A stretch of 64,000 nucleotides of DNA from Vibrio maerlii (GCF_003415655.1 NZ_QRHC01000003.1:125526-189525); one strand, 5' to 3'. Numbered from the stretch's first letter, positions 20,933 to 30,259 are shown. Notes: generated by a model from the sequence alone, not told the origin. Made by a program: numbers and translations.

Positions 20933-20965
20933 GGGGTTGACGTTAACGCGTCAGCCCCTTTTTCA
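20933..20965 (+). terminator. Terminator after array at 20892
   Basis: GGGGTTGACG, TTAA, CGCGTCAGCCCC then T5. The stem core GGTTGACG/CGTCA resembles the terminators after the arrays at 42945 and 46393. Confidence 0.93.
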
Positions 20966-20980
20966 TCTTCGGATATAAAA

Positions 20981-21034
20981 ATCTAGATCTCTAGTATCCA
21001 GCAGCGAAGCGATCGAGTTATCTAGCCCTCCAAC
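20981..21034. repeat. Tail repeat A (ATCTAGAT ... CCAGCAGCGAAGCGA ... ATCTA)
   Basis: ATCTAGAT at 20981-20988 and CCAGCAGCGAAGCGA at 20998-21012, followed by ATCTA. The same blocks in the same order and nearly the same spacing follow the terminator at 43033. Confidence 0.85.
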
Positions 21035-21047
21035 ACGAAGTGAAGAT

Positions 21048-21671
21048 TTAGCTTAACTCTGCAACCAAACGCTCGCGAATGGCTTGTAATGTTGGCTCTG
21101 TAGATTTGTAATCTTGAACGATTGGGAAGAACTTGTCGTTTACTTCCAACACTAAGCTTGGGTAAGAGTTAACGCCGATTGAACGAGCGAAATCGAGCTG
21201 ATGTTCGAACTCTTCTTCAAGGAATCGACTGGCAACATCGATTCGGAACTGATTCAGATCTACCCCTATCTCTTGCGCAAGCTGTTCATGAGTTTCTTTA
21301 GCATGTGGAAGCATAGCTCGCAGGTAATAGGCTTTTTGGATTGCCTCAAGCATTTCCTCATAACGATCTTGGAATCCTGCAGCAATGACTGCACGACACG
21401 CTTGGTAAGTGGTGCGAACAGGTTGGCATTTCGTCCAGTAGTCAAAGTTAAACTCTGTGCCCAGTTGTGCTTGGATAGTATGCCAAATGCTTTCTAACTT
21501 TTGTTGCATCTCAACAGGCATAGGCTCTTCGCTATCTGGCGCTAAACCACCCACAACGTAGTTAAAAACAATATTTGCCGGCAGTTGAGATTTCAGTTTT
21601 ATCAGTGTCGGTTTATAACCCCAGCACCAGCTGCACATGGGGTCATGTACATAATGAAGTTTGATGTTCAT
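21048..21671 (-). CDS. DsbA-family protein (FrnE-like thioredoxin fold)
   Basis: 207 aa from the ATG at 21671 (the open frame extends to a TTG upstream, but AAAGGATAGG precedes this ATG). Thioredoxin-fold active site CSWC in HDPMCSWCWGYKP, cis-Pro loop in VNSYPSLVLEV, with the helical insertion between them typical of the DsbA/FrnE group. There is no signal peptide, so it is probably a cytoplasmic oxidoreductase or a glutathione/polyketide-type isomerase relative rather than a periplasmic disulfide oxidase. Substrate unknown. Confidence 0.85.
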   Translation of the reverse strand: MNIKLHYVHDPMCSWCWGYKPTLIKLKSQLPANIVFNYVVGGLAPDSEEPMPVEMQQKLESIWHTIQAQLGTEFNFDYWTKCQPVRTTYQACRAVIAAGFQDRYEEMLEAIQKAYYLRAMLPHAKETHEQLAQEIGVDLNQFRIDVASRFLEEEFEHQLDFARSIGVNSYPSLVLEVNDKFFPIVQDYKSTEPTLQAIRERLVAELS

Positions 21672-21718
21672 TAGACCTATCCTTTGTTTCTTTCTCAATA
21701 TTCAAACGATCATTGATC

Positions 21719-21742
21719 AAAAAAGGAGCCACTCGGCTCCTT
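21719..21742 (-). terminator. Terminator of grxD
   Basis: AAGGAGC/GCTCCTT stem, with six T on the minus strand, just past the grxD stop. Confidence 0.9.
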
Positions 21743-21760
21743 CTAATAACAAAAGCTGAA

Positions 21761-22096
21761 TTAAGCTTCGTCACCAGCAATCTTCGCCGCTGCTTCTTTA
21801 ACTAGAGGCTGTAGTTCGCCTTTTTGGAACATCTCTAGAATGATGTCACAACCGCCGATCAGCTCGCCTTCAATCCATAGTTGCGGGAATGTTGGCCACT
21901 GTGCATAAGCTGGTAGCTCAGCACGGATATCTGGGTTTTGCAGAATATCTACGTAAGCAAACTTTTCACCACAAGCCATTAGTGCTTGTGCCGCTTGAGA
22001 AGAGAAACCACAGCTTGGTAGTTTCGGAGAACCCTTCATGTATAGAAGGATTGCGTTTTCTTCAATTTGCTGTTTGATTTTATCGATCGTTTCCAT
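21761..22096 (-). CDS. grxD: Monothiol glutaredoxin GrxD (Grx4)
   Basis: 111-aa CGFS-type glutaredoxin that carries and delivers 2Fe-2S clusters. Active site at Cys29 in KLPSCGFSSQA. Further glutathione-contact parts are WPTFPQLWIEG and GGCDIILEM. ATG with a GAGGAAG site. It is divergent from sodB, the same neighbourhood as in V. cholerae and E. coli relatives. Confidence 0.97.
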   Translation of the reverse strand: METIDKIKQQIEENAILLYMKGSPKLPSCGFSSQAAQALMACGEKFAYVDILQNPDIRAELPAYAQWPTFPQLWIEGELIGGCDIILEMFQKGELQPLVKEAAAKIAGDEA

Positions 22097-22299
22097 TGCT
22101 TCCTCGTAAATGGATTGTCTGCTTTCAATCCTGTCATTCTAAACGATTCGACTAGAATAAAAAGCACATAATATGTATGGTTATTGTAGATGGGATGCAA
22201 CTAATTCGCTACGGGGGTTTTAATAAAGTAAAAACTTGCTAAAATGCTATGCGAAGTCAGTCGCATCGACGATATAAAAATAAACATTGGAAGCAACGA

Positions 22300-22318
22300 A
22301 AGAGGCAACTCTTTCTAA
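22300..22318 (+). promoter_or_regulatory. Hairpin in the sodB 5' leader
   Basis: GAAAGAG, GCAA loop, CTCTTTC lies about 10-15 bp before the sodB ribosome-binding site (TGGAG). sodB leaders are known targets of the iron-responsive RyhB RNA; whether this hairpin takes part is inference. Confidence 0.5.
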
Positions 22319-22336
22319 TATATGGAGAATTGAGCA

Positions 22337-22921
22337 ATGGCATTTGAACTACCAGCTCTTCCTTACGCAAAAGACGCACTAGAACCACATATCTCAGCTG
22401 AAACTCTAGATTTCCACCACGGTAAGCACCACAACACTTACGTTGTTAAGCTAAACGGCCTTATCCCAGGTACTGAGTTTGAAGGCAAAACGCTAGAAGA
22501 AATCGTTAAGACTTCAACTGGTGGTGTTTTCAACAACGCTGCTCAAATCTGGAACCACACGTTCTACTGGCACTGTCTTGCTCCAAACGCTGGCGGTGAG
22601 CCAACTGGTGCAGTTGCAGATGCAATCAACGCTGCATTTGGTTCTTTCGAAGAGTTCAAAGCGAAATTTACTGATTCTGCAATCAACAACTTCGGTTCTT
22701 CTTGGACTTGGCTTGTTAAGAAAGCGGACGGTTCTCTAGACATCGTTAACACATCTAACGCTGCTACTCCGCTAACAGAGGAAGGTGTAACACCTCTTCT
22801 AACTGTTGACCTATGGGAACACGCTTACTACATCGATTACCGTAACGTTCGTCCAGACTACATGAATGGTTTCTGGGCGCTAGTTAACTGGGAATTCGTT
22901 GCTGCGAACCTTGCTAAGTAA
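22337..22921 (+). CDS. sodB: Superoxide dismutase [Fe] SodB
   Basis: Converts superoxide to hydrogen peroxide in the cytosol. 194 aa. The metal ligands are visible: the N-terminal [13 protein letters not shown]is, the [11 protein letters not shown]is, and Asp and His of [23 protein letters not shown] and the AGG of [12 protein letters not shown] support iron rather than manganese. The strongly biased codon use suggests high expression. A terminator follows. Confidence 0.97.
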   Translation: MAFELPALPYAKDALEPHISAETLDFHHGKHHNTYVVKLNGLIPGTEFEGKTLEEIVKTSTGGVFNNAAQIWNHTFYWHCLAPNAGGEPTGAVADAINAAFGSFEEFKAKFTDSAINNFGSSWTWLVKKADGSLDIVNTSNAATPLTEEGVTPLLTVDLWEHAYYIDYRNVRPDYMNGFWALVNWEFVAANLAK

Positions 22922-22961
22922 TCGAGCTGCTAGAATCTGACTAACCAATAGTCAAACTGAC

Positions 22962-22990
22962 AAAACCTGCTGAATTCAGCAGGTTTTTTT
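22962..22990 (+). terminator. Terminator of sodB
   Basis: AAAACCTGCTGAATTCAGCAGGTTTT, a perfect stem followed by further T. Confidence 0.94.
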
Positions 22991-23048
22991 ATTTTTGCCC
23001 TAAAGCTTTGAGTACTGGTGTCGCTATATAGATATCAGCGAGGGCACT

Positions 23049-23546
23049 ATGCAAATTCATTCTTTAGACAAAGCGACATTAATTAACGAGATACAGCTCG
23101 GCAGCAGCGTGAACCAAGCAGTTCAACACGGCCGTCGCTCTGATTTTGCTCTAATGATGTCAATGTTTTCCAGTGACCTAACGCAAGCGGTACCAGTTGA
23201 TGCTGTTGCTGAACAGAAAGTCCGCGATCTTCGCAGTGAGTTTGAACTCCAAGAGCCTCAGCAGCTGCGTTCAGACGAAAACTCGTATCAACGTTCAGCA
23301 GAGCAAGCAAAACAGTTCCACAATGCGGGCTTAAGCAGTGCAAAGCTAAGTCACTACCTAAAGCCTGATGCACTCGCATACATGCCAGAAGGTACGCACA
23401 ACCTACCTGAAGAGGTTTATCACAACCTTTCAAATCACGAGCGTACTAAGCTTTCAGGTGTTAACGAATCCTTGCCAGTGAGTAACAATTTATACGCTTC
23501 TATGCAGACAGCAGCGCGTAAGCAACAGCTCAACCTTTCTATCTAA
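23049..23546 (+). CDS. VC2046/SO_2500 family protein, 165 aa
   Basis: Soluble protein of unknown function, recognised from sequence (QLGSSVNQAVQHGRRSDFALMMSMFS) and from its place directly after sodB, as in V. cholerae where the family member is VC2046. No membrane segment, no catalytic motif I can name. Gln- and Ser-rich middle, probably partly disordered. Confidence 0.8.
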   Translation: MQIHSLDKATLINEIQLGSSVNQAVQHGRRSDFALMMSMFSSDLTQAVPVDAVAEQKVRDLRSEFELQEPQQLRSDENSYQRSAEQAKQFHNAGLSSAKLSHYLKPDALAYMPEGTHNLPEEVYHNLSNHERTKLSGVNESLPVSNNLYASMQTAARKQQLNLSI

Positions 23547-23755
23547 GTGCACTGTTAAGTAACCTACAAAACTCGACCTAAGCCTCAGATTCAACGATTG
23601 TTCTTTCATCAAGTTCAGAGATTATTGTGATCTCTCCCAAGACAATTCAACGCCAATCTTTCTCAAATAGAATTTTTGAATTGAATCACATCGACAATCT
23701 AGAACATCATCCATGATTACACTACCGTTTAACCAAAATGTTAGTGGATAAGGCT

Positions 23756-24424
23756 ATGATTATTAAAGATGCAGTCACGGTGATAACTTCAGCAGGAAGC
23801 CCGATGGGTCGTGCTCTAGCGTTACACTATTGCCTGCTTGGTGCTAAGGTAGCTGTGACTGACAACGATGAACGTAAGCTCGAAGCCACCTACCAAGCGT
23901 GCCGTGCGAGTAATCACAACGTCGCTAAGTACCACCTAGCAGACAATTCAGCGTCCAGCATTCATCTGTTTTTTGTCTATCTAGAGAAGTTCTTTGGGCA
24001 GGGCGCGGATATCTTACTCAATAATTGGCAGACCTTACCTTCCCCGAATCTGACTCAGCCAAATAGCGCTTCGCTGTTTACCACTCAGCTATCAAAGTTG
24101 ACGGAATCTTTATTTACCTTCGGTCAAGTTTACTTAGAGCATACCCAACAGCTCGATAAACCCGGTTTAATCATTAATGTCACCTCATCATCGATAGGAG
24201 TAGAAAAAACCGTACATGACAGTATGGGAGATGTGATAAAAGGCATTACAAAACAGTGGGCTCACGATCTTGAACCCTACAATGTCCGAGTCGCGGCAAT
24301 AATGCCAAGTGAGAGCTCGAACTCTTCAGCCAATCACTGGAAGCATCAGCAAGATGAGATATCACGAAGCACCGAGTACATAGTGACTAATGATTCATTC
24401 ACCGGCCGAGTAATGGCGGCGTAA
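23756..24424 (+). CDS. Short-chain dehydrogenase-like protein lacking the catalytic Tyr and Lys
   Basis: Rossmann-fold SDR homologue, 222 aa from the ATG at 23756 (the frame opens at an ATG 18 bp upstream without a ribosome-binding site). The cofactor end is retained in altered form (VITSAGSPMGRALALHY in place of TGxxxGIG; LLNNW for NNAG). The region that should carry YxxxK reads VHDSMGDVIKGITKQWA, so both the Tyr and Lys appear replaced. The family's C-terminal lid is missing. It is probably a pseudoenzyme or a highly diverged SDR. No substrate is proposed. Confidence 0.75.
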   Translation: MIIKDAVTVITSAGSPMGRALALHYCLLGAKVAVTDNDERKLEATYQACRASNHNVAKYHLADNSASSIHLFFVYLEKFFGQGADILLNNWQTLPSPNLTQPNSASLFTTQLSKLTESLFTFGQVYLEHTQQLDKPGLIINVTSSSIGVEKTVHDSMGDVIKGITKQWAHDLEPYNVRVAAIMPSESSNSSANHWKHQQDEISRSTEYIVTNDSFTGRVMAA

Positions 24425-24461
24425 CTGTCAGATCAGGTCTGAATTAGTACACATAAAGAAA

Positions 24462-24489
24462 GAGATGATACCTATGTCGGTATCATCTC
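24462..24489. terminator. Bidirectional hairpin between convergent SDR-like and pyruvyl transferase genes
   Basis: An 11-bp perfect stem GAGATGATACC/GGTATCATCTC with a 6-base loop between two stop codons. The T-runs are weak on both sides. Confidence 0.65.
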
Positions 24490-24514
24490 CTTACTATCAA
24501 AGATCTACTTCAGG

Positions 24515-25651
24515 CTAAACCATTGAAACCATTTTGTTGATACTACTATCTATAGTTTGCCTATAAGCATCATAACGAACTGGTTCATACCCCTCAGAAG
24601 CGGCGGAGAGCAAACGCTCGACAATCAATTTGGCTTCAAACTGATGACTCTCAAACATTCTTTCTGAATAACCGATACAGTCTCCAAACATCTTCAGTTT
24701 GTTATTCCATACCAAGCCAACAAAAGGTACTTTTAACGAGTACGAAATAATGCAGGCATGTAACCGCGCAGCAATCGTAGCTTGAAAACTCGATATTAAT
24801 GCAACCAACTCTTTCGGCGTTTTGGGCTCTACTAGGTTTAGGCGCTTACCCATGACTTTTTCTAAGTCAGATAAAATAATGGCGTCTCCTTTTAAGCCAT
24901 TAGTGAACAATTGGTAAGTGGCACCGCGTTGTTCTAGCTCTTTTAAGATAGCAGCATAGATATTAACAACCTCGTCTTTGCATAAGGAAATGCCATTGTC
25001 TTTAAAAATTGAGGGACGCACTAATCCGACCCCGACCACCTCTCTTACTTTCTTTCGTCGAATGCCATAAACTTCAGAACAAAAGACTGCAGAATCAGCG
25101 ACTTGAGCTGTTTCTATGTCCTTATTTTCAATATAACCGCTTTGCAATAAACTCAAATCATCTCGAGTCGTTATCATTTTAACAACGTCTCTATTTAGGC
25201 TTTGCTTCATAAGTTGGCATTTAAAATCGTTCTCATCGACGCCTTCAACACCAACAGCATTGAAGAACACCGGGCACTCGCTCTTTTCAGCGGTATCAAT
25301 TAACGCAGAAATATGCGCCCAGCAATCTTGATACTTAAACTTAATCATCCCGCCCCCTGCGAACATAACAGCAGAGTTATCATCGAGTTTGTTCCTGTAA
25401 TCTCGCTTGTAGCAACCCACTTTGTATTTGAACGATAAGTTAGGGGAAATCTTGCTCAGCAGTTTATTGATAGACTTGCGTTTTAACTTCTTGAATGTGT
25501 TGAACTCATTTGAGTAGTTGAGATCGAACCTCTCTACTTTAATATTGCTATCATGGCGCTTAATTAGATACTCCGCACTATCAGCAATCACCTGATCACC
25601 AAGATTAGTATCATGCGTGTAACCTAACAGCGCTAATTTTTTAATCGTCAT
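24515..25651 (-). CDS. Polysaccharide pyruvyl transferase family protein
   Basis: 378 aa, PS_pyruv_trans/GT-B-like fold. Visible family features are the N-terminal LLGYTHDTNLGDQVIADS with the NLGD motif, GGGMIKFKY, GVGLVRPS and the C-terminal nucleotide/sugar-binding RLHACIISYSLKVPFVGLVWNNKLK. Family members add pyruvate ketals to capsule or exopolysaccharide sugars, or act as other glycosyl-type transferases; the acceptor is unknown. It overlaps the upstream flippase gene by 4 bp, so the two form one operon. Confidence 0.88.
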   Translation of the reverse strand: MTIKKLALLGYTHDTNLGDQVIADSAEYLIKRHDSNIKVERFDLNYSNEFNTFKKLKRKSINKLLSKISPNLSFKYKVGCYKRDYRNKLDDNSAVMFAGGGMIKFKYQDCWAHISALIDTAEKSECPVFFNAVGVEGVDENDFKCQLMKQSLNRDVVKMITTRDDLSLLQSGYIENKDIETAQVADSAVFCSEVYGIRRKKVREVVGVGLVRPSIFKDNGISLCKDEVVNIYAAILKELEQRGATYQLFTNGLKGDAIILSDLEKVMGKRLNLVEPKTPKELVALISSFQATIAARLHACIISYSLKVPFVGLVWNNKLKMFGDCIGYSERMFESHQFEAKLIVERLLSAASEGYEPVRYDAYRQTIDSSINKMVSMV

Positions 25652-27147
25652 ATCCTTAGACCCTTTAACTTTATAAAATCCCTTTCACTAGCATTCAACG
25701 CCACTCTGTAGCTGAGTACTATCATTGAGAGCGTCGACACAACAAAAGACAATGCTGCTCTATAGAGGCTTATCTCATAATAAAAAGTAACCAGTTGTAG
25801 CAATGTCGAAGACGATAGGATGACTATCATTGCCCTATACACAACTTCCGTTAGATACCGGCGGATATCTAAGCCTGCTTTATTTTTTAATATCAGAAGT
25901 CGCATCACGCATGAGATAGACTCCAAGATAATGGATACCACCAAGACATAGTGAGGAGGGTATCCAAGTTGTAGAGCCATAATAGAAAAAGGAATAGTGA
26001 GAAGTAATAAAGAACCAATACTTACTTGATAAAACTTAACATCTCCGATCGCCTGAATGGCTGTCTGAAGACCTATCGTCGTCAAGTTAATGAAAGACAA
26101 AATCAAAAACAATCGAATAAAAATTACTGATTCTTGAGGGTAATCCCCCAGCCAAAACGATAATAAGAACTCCAGTTCAAAATAGAGGGGTAAGGCGACT
26201 GCAGAGTAAAGTAATAAACTAAAACGACTCGCATGCATTGAATAGTTCAACATCTCATGCCTTACACCAGAGCTCTCATATTTAATAATCTTTGGGTTAA
26301 TCGCTTTGAGAACGTTGACACTAAACTCTCTGAGCTTCCCGTTAATTTGAACAGCTATTGCATAAACAGCATTCACGTATACGCCAAAGAAGTTATTCAA
26401 AACAATGGCTAACCCTTGAACTCGAGCAACACCGCAAATCGCGCCAAATGTGTTCCACCCCGTGAAGCCCATCATCTCTTTGTACAAAGTGCGATCAAAC
26501 TGAAAAACAAACACCCTGCACTCAAGATACCTAACTCGGCAATAAGTAATTTTCATAATCAGCATCAAAATAGAGACTGAGACAAACAGTATTCCAAGGG
26601 CTAACAGTTTTTCAGCAAAGAGCACAATACAAAACGCAGAAAGGAGCTTAAGGAGTGATTCTAGAATTCCAAACAGAGCATCGATGCCTAAATGTTCATA
26701 GGCATTGAGTTGTGCGTTATATGGTACTGTGACAATCGAAGCGACAACCCCAAATGTCATTATCAAGTAAAGCTGATATGCCTGCTCATAACGATATTCA
26801 GGCACCTTGATCATATGCTCAAATACAGGGACTACGGCGAAGATTAAGCAGGTAAGGACAAAAAAGCCGAGCATTGCGTGTAGCCATTTTATCGTTGAAA
26901 AGATTCTGACCTTGTTCTCAAATGAAGAATGATTAAAAAAAGAGAGGTAGCGCTGACTTGAAGTCGTCATGGCTCCGTTTAAGAACAACATCATAGCGAG
27001 AATACCCGCTATTAAGTTGAAGAGCCCATAATCCTTCACACCAAGCTCCAATAACAACACCCTTACCATGTATAAGTTAGTAAATGTTGTAACACCCATC
27101 TTAATTATCTGAAAAAGGGTGTTCCTTGCTATACGCTTCCCTGACAT
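25648..27147 (-). CDS. Polysaccharide flippase-like membrane protein (Wzx/MATE superfamily)
   Basis: 499 aa with about 12-14 hydrophobic segments across the whole length. The N-terminal RNTLFQIIKMGVTTFTNLYMVRVLLLELGVKDYGLFNLIAGI is typical of Wzx/PST-type O-antigen and exopolysaccharide flippases. Paired with a pyruvyl transferase but with no polymerase or other glycosyltransferases nearby, so it may serve a pathway encoded elsewhere. AT-richer and with looser codon choice than sodB or adhE on either side, which suggests an accessory unit. Confidence 0.85.
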   Translation of the reverse strand: MSGKRIARNTLFQIIKMGVTTFTNLYMVRVLLLELGVKDYGLFNLIAGILAMMLFLNGAMTTSSQRYLSFFNHSSFENKVRIFSTIKWLHAMLGFFVLTCLIFAVVPVFEHMIKVPEYRYEQAYQLYLIMTFGVVASIVTVPYNAQLNAYEHLGIDALFGILESLLKLLSAFCIVLFAEKLLALGILFVSVSILMLIMKITYCRVRYLECRVFVFQFDRTLYKEMMGFTGWNTFGAICGVARVQGLAIVLNNFFGVYVNAVYAIAVQINGKLREFSVNVLKAINPKIIKYESSGVRHEMLNYSMHASRFSLLLYSAVALPLYFELEFLLSFWLGDYPQESVIFIRLFLILSFINLTTIGLQTAIQAIGDVKFYQVSIGSLLLLTIPFSIMALQLGYPPHYVLVVSIILESISCVMRLLILKNKAGLDIRRYLTEVVYRAMIVILSSSTLLQLVTFYYEISLYRAALSFVVSTLSMIVLSYRVALNASERDFIKLKGLRI

Positions 27148-27473
27148 CTCTTTTCACTTTTACAGCCCACCTTAGCCCAAATTCATGTTCAGTTAACTGT
27201 CACTCGTTCGACTTTAAGGTGCAATTTTCCATCCCCTTACAATAAGTAATCCACTGGTGAGATTCCATTAACAGACGCGCCTCAGCCCACTTTCCATACT
27301 TTTTCCGTTGCCAACTTACCGTAGAGTATGAGCTTATTCTTATCACGTCTTGCGTAAGTCGCTCCCAACTCTCGACGGAGCGTCAACCGAAGATATAACT
27401 TTACTCATAGATATATCAGCAGACCCACCGTTTGAAACCTACGTGCACCTCAAATGGCATACAAACGTTAAAA
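27148..27473. other. Intergenic region upstream of the flippase gene, no gene seen
   Basis: About 330 bp of mixed sequence between the divergent flippase start and the adhE terminator. One inverted repeat (CGCTCC ... GGAGCG near 27359-27385) is visible. The ops element GGCGGTAGCNT that marks RfaH-controlled polysaccharide operons is absent. A 69-codon frame here has no coding character. Confidence 0.5.
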
Positions 27474-27474
27474 T

Positions 27475-27512
27475 AAAAAAAGACCCCAGCCTTTCGACTG
27501 GGGTCTTTACTC
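27475..27512 (-). terminator. Terminator of adhE
   Basis: AAAGACCCCAG, short loop with CTTTCGA, CTGGGGTCTTT. On the minus strand it is followed by seven T, about 60 bp past the adhE stop. Confidence 0.93.
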
Positions 27513-27568
27513 TTTCCCGATATAGGTTTCGTGCTAGCGAAAACCTATTTCATAACTGAATCAGTTAA

Positions 27569-30259
27569 TTAAGCTTTAGCTTTTTCTTTCTTAGCAGGCT
27601 TAGCTTCTTGGTCAGCTTTCTTCTTGATTACTGTCGTACCTTCGAAAGTCTCACCTTCTACGTATGGTTTACCGTAGTAAGCTGCTGTTAGAACTTCTTT
27701 AAGCTCAGTGATTAGAGGGTAACGTGGGTTCGCACCAGTACATTGGTCATCGAACGCTTCTACCGCTAGCTCATCAAGCTTAGCTAGGAAGTCTGCTTCA
27801 GAAACACCTGCCGCTTGGATAGATGTTGGGATGTCTAGGTCGCCTTTCAGCTCTTCTAGCCATGCTAGTAGACGCTCAATCTTCTGAGCAGTACGGTCAC
27901 CAGCTTGGCTTAGGCCTAGGTGGTCAGCAACTTCAGCGTAACGACGACGTGCTTGTGGACGGTCGTACTGAGAGAATGCAGTCTGCTTAGTTGGGTTGTC
28001 GTTCGCGTTGTAACGTACAACGTTAGAGATTAGTAGTGCGTTCGCCAGACCGTGTGGTAGGTGGAACTCAGCACCAATCTTGTGCGCCATAGAGTGACAA
28101 ACACCTAGGAATGCGTTCGCAAATGCTACACCAGCGATAGTCGCTGCGTTGTGTACTTTTTCTCGAGCGATTGGGTCGTTTGCACCGTTCGCGTAGCTTG
28201 ATGGTAGGTATTCTTTAAGCATCTTAAGCGCTTGTAGAGCCTGGCCATCAGAGTATTCGTTCGCTAGAACAGATACGTAAGCTTCTAGTGCGTGAGTTAC
28301 TGCATCGTAACCACCGAACGCTGTTAGAGACTTAGGCATGTTCATAACTAGGTTAGCATCAACGATAGCCATGTTTGGCGTTAGCTCGTAATCAGCTAGT
28401 GGGTACTTAGCACCAGTTTCGTCGTCTGTAACAACGGCGAATGGAGTAACCTCTGAACCCGTACCTGAAGTTGTAGTGATACATACAAGCTCAGCTTTTT
28501 CACCCATTTTAGGGAACTTGTAGATACGTTTACGGATGTCCATAAAGCGCATTGCTAGTTCTTCAAATGCTGTTTCTGGGTGCTCGTACATAACCCACAT
28601 GATCTTAGCAGCATCCATTGGTGAACCACCACCTAGCGCTAAGATTACGTCAGGTTGGAAGCTTTGCATTGCTTCTGCACCTTTCTTAACTACAGATAGC
28701 GTTGGATCCGCTTCTACGTCGAAGAAAGTTTGAACTTCGATGCCTTGAGCTTTAAGCAGTTGTACTACTTCGTCAGCGTAACCGTTGTTGAATAGAAAGC
28801 GGTCAGTTACTAGGAACGCACGCTTCTTACCTTCTAGGTCGCTCATTGCGATTGGAAGGCTACCACGACGGAAGTAGATAGACTTAGGTAGTTTGTGCCA
28901 CAACATGTTTTCAGCTCGCTTCGCTACAGTTTTCTTGTTGATTAGGTGCTTAGGACCTACGTTCTCAGAGATAGAGTTACCACCCCAAGAACCACAACCT
29001 AGAGTTAGAGACGGTGCAACGTTGAAGTTATACAGGTCACCGATACCACCGTGAGTAGTAGGGATGTTGATTAGGATACGTGCAGTCTTCATCTTGTCAC
29101 CGAAGTAACGGATACGGTCTGCGTTAGTATCTTGGTTTGTGTATAGACCAGATGTGTGGCCGATACCGCCGATCTCTACCATTGTCACTGCTTGAGCAAC
29201 TGCGTCTTCGAAGTTGTCAGCGCGGAATAGACCTAGAGTTGGAGATAATTTCTCGTGAGCGAACTCGTCGTCGTAAGAAACTTTACCTAGACCTTCACCA
29301 ACTAGAACTTTAGTGTCAGCAGGAACTTTAACGCCCGCTAGTTCAGCGATTGCAGGAGCTGGTTGACCAACGATTTTCGCGTTTAGTGCGCCGTCGATAA
29401 GAAGAACTTTACGTACTTTGTCAGCGTCAGCTTTAGATAGAACGTGAGCTTTGTGAGAAGCGAAACGCTCTTTAACTTCGTCATATACATCGCTAACAAC
29501 GATTGCAGCTTGCTCAGAAGCACATACTACACCGTTATCGAACGTCTTAGACATTAGGATAGATGCTACAGCGCGTTTGATGTCAGCTGTTTCATCGATA
29601 ACTACAGGAACGTTACCCGCACCTACACCGATTGCTGGCTTACCTGAAGAGTATGCTGCTTTAACCATGCCTGGACCACCAGTTGCAAGGATAAGAGCGA
29701 TCTCATCGTGCTTCATAAGAGCGTTAGAAAGCTCTACAGATGGCTGGTCGATCCAACCAATGATGTCTTTTGGAGCACCTGCTGCTACTGCTGCATCTAG
29801 AACAAGTTTAGCTGCGTCATTTGTAGAGTTTTTCGCACGTGGGTGTGGCGAGAAGATGATCGCGTTACGAGTCTTAAGTGAGATAAGAGACTTAAAGATA
29901 GCAGTAGAAGTTGGGTTCGTTGTTGGAACGATACCACAGATGATACCTACAGGTTCAGCGATAGTCATCGTGCCTAGGTTGTCATCTTCTTCAAGGATGC
30001 CACAAGTTTGCTCGTCTTTGTATTTGTTGTAGATGAACTCAGACGCAAAGTGGTTCTTGATTACTTTGTCTTCTACGATACCCATACCAGACTCAGCTAC
30101 CGCTTGTTGTGCTAGCGGGATACGAGCTTGGTTAGCTGCTAGAGAGGCTGCGCGGAAGATTTTGTCAACTTGCTCTTGAGAGTAAGTTGCAAACTCAGCT
30201 TGAGCCGCTTTAACGCGTGCAATCATTGCATCTAGTTCAGCAAGATTTGTTACAGGCAT
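27569..30259 (-). CDS. adhE: Bifunctional acetaldehyde-CoA/alcohol dehydrogenase AdhE
   Basis: Reduces acetyl-CoA to acetaldehyde and then ethanol during fermentation; forms spirosome filaments. The N-terminal aldehyde dehydrogenase half (about 1-440) has the catalytic Cys in FDNGVVCASEQ and NAD loop GGPGMVKAAYSSGKPAIGVGAGN. The C-terminal iron-dependent alcohol dehydrogenase half (about 450-870) has GGGSPMDAAK and metal-binding His in HALEAYV, VCHSMAHKIGAEFHLPHG. The Lys-rich tail is ordinary. The start is the ATG at 30259 behind TAGGAG (896 aa); the open frame to an upstream TTG is not used. FNR-like site upstream. Strong codon bias. Confidence 0.98.
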   Translation of the reverse strand: MPVTNLAELDAMIARVKAAQAEFATYSQEQVDKIFRAASLAANQARIPLAQQAVAESGMGIVEDKVIKNHFASEFIYNKYKDEQTCGILEEDDNLGTMTIAEPVGIICGIVPTTNPTSTAIFKSLISLKTRNAIIFSPHPRAKNSTNDAAKLVLDAAVAAGAPKDIIGWIDQPSVELSNALMKHDEIALILATGGPGMVKAAYSSGKPAIGVGAGNVPVVIDETADIKRAVASILMSKTFDNGVVCASEQAAIVVSDVYDEVKERFASHKAHVLSKADADKVRKVLLIDGALNAKIVGQPAPAIAELAGVKVPADTKVLVGEGLGKVSYDDEFAHEKLSPTLGLFRADNFEDAVAQAVTMVEIGGIGHTSGLYTNQDTNADRIRYFGDKMKTARILINIPTTHGGIGDLYNFNVAPSLTLGCGSWGGNSISENVGPKHLINKKTVAKRAENMLWHKLPKSIYFRRGSLPIAMSDLEGKKRAFLVTDRFLFNNGYADEVVQLLKAQGIEVQTFFDVEADPTLSVVKKGAEAMQSFQPDVILALGGGSPMDAAKIMWVMYEHPETAFEELAMRFMDIRKRIYKFPKMGEKAELVCITTTSGTGSEVTPFAVVTDDETGAKYPLADYELTPNMAIVDANLVMNMPKSLTAFGGYDAVTHALEAYVSVLANEYSDGQALQALKMLKEYLPSSYANGANDPIAREKVHNAATIAGVAFANAFLGVCHSMAHKIGAEFHLPHGLANALLISNVVRYNANDNPTKQTAFSQYDRPQARRRYAEVADHLGLSQAGDRTAQKIERLLAWLEELKGDLDIPTSIQAAGVSEADFLAKLDELAVEAFDDQCTGANPRYPLITELKEVLTAAYYGKPYVEGETFEGTTVIKKKADQEAKPAKKEKAKA

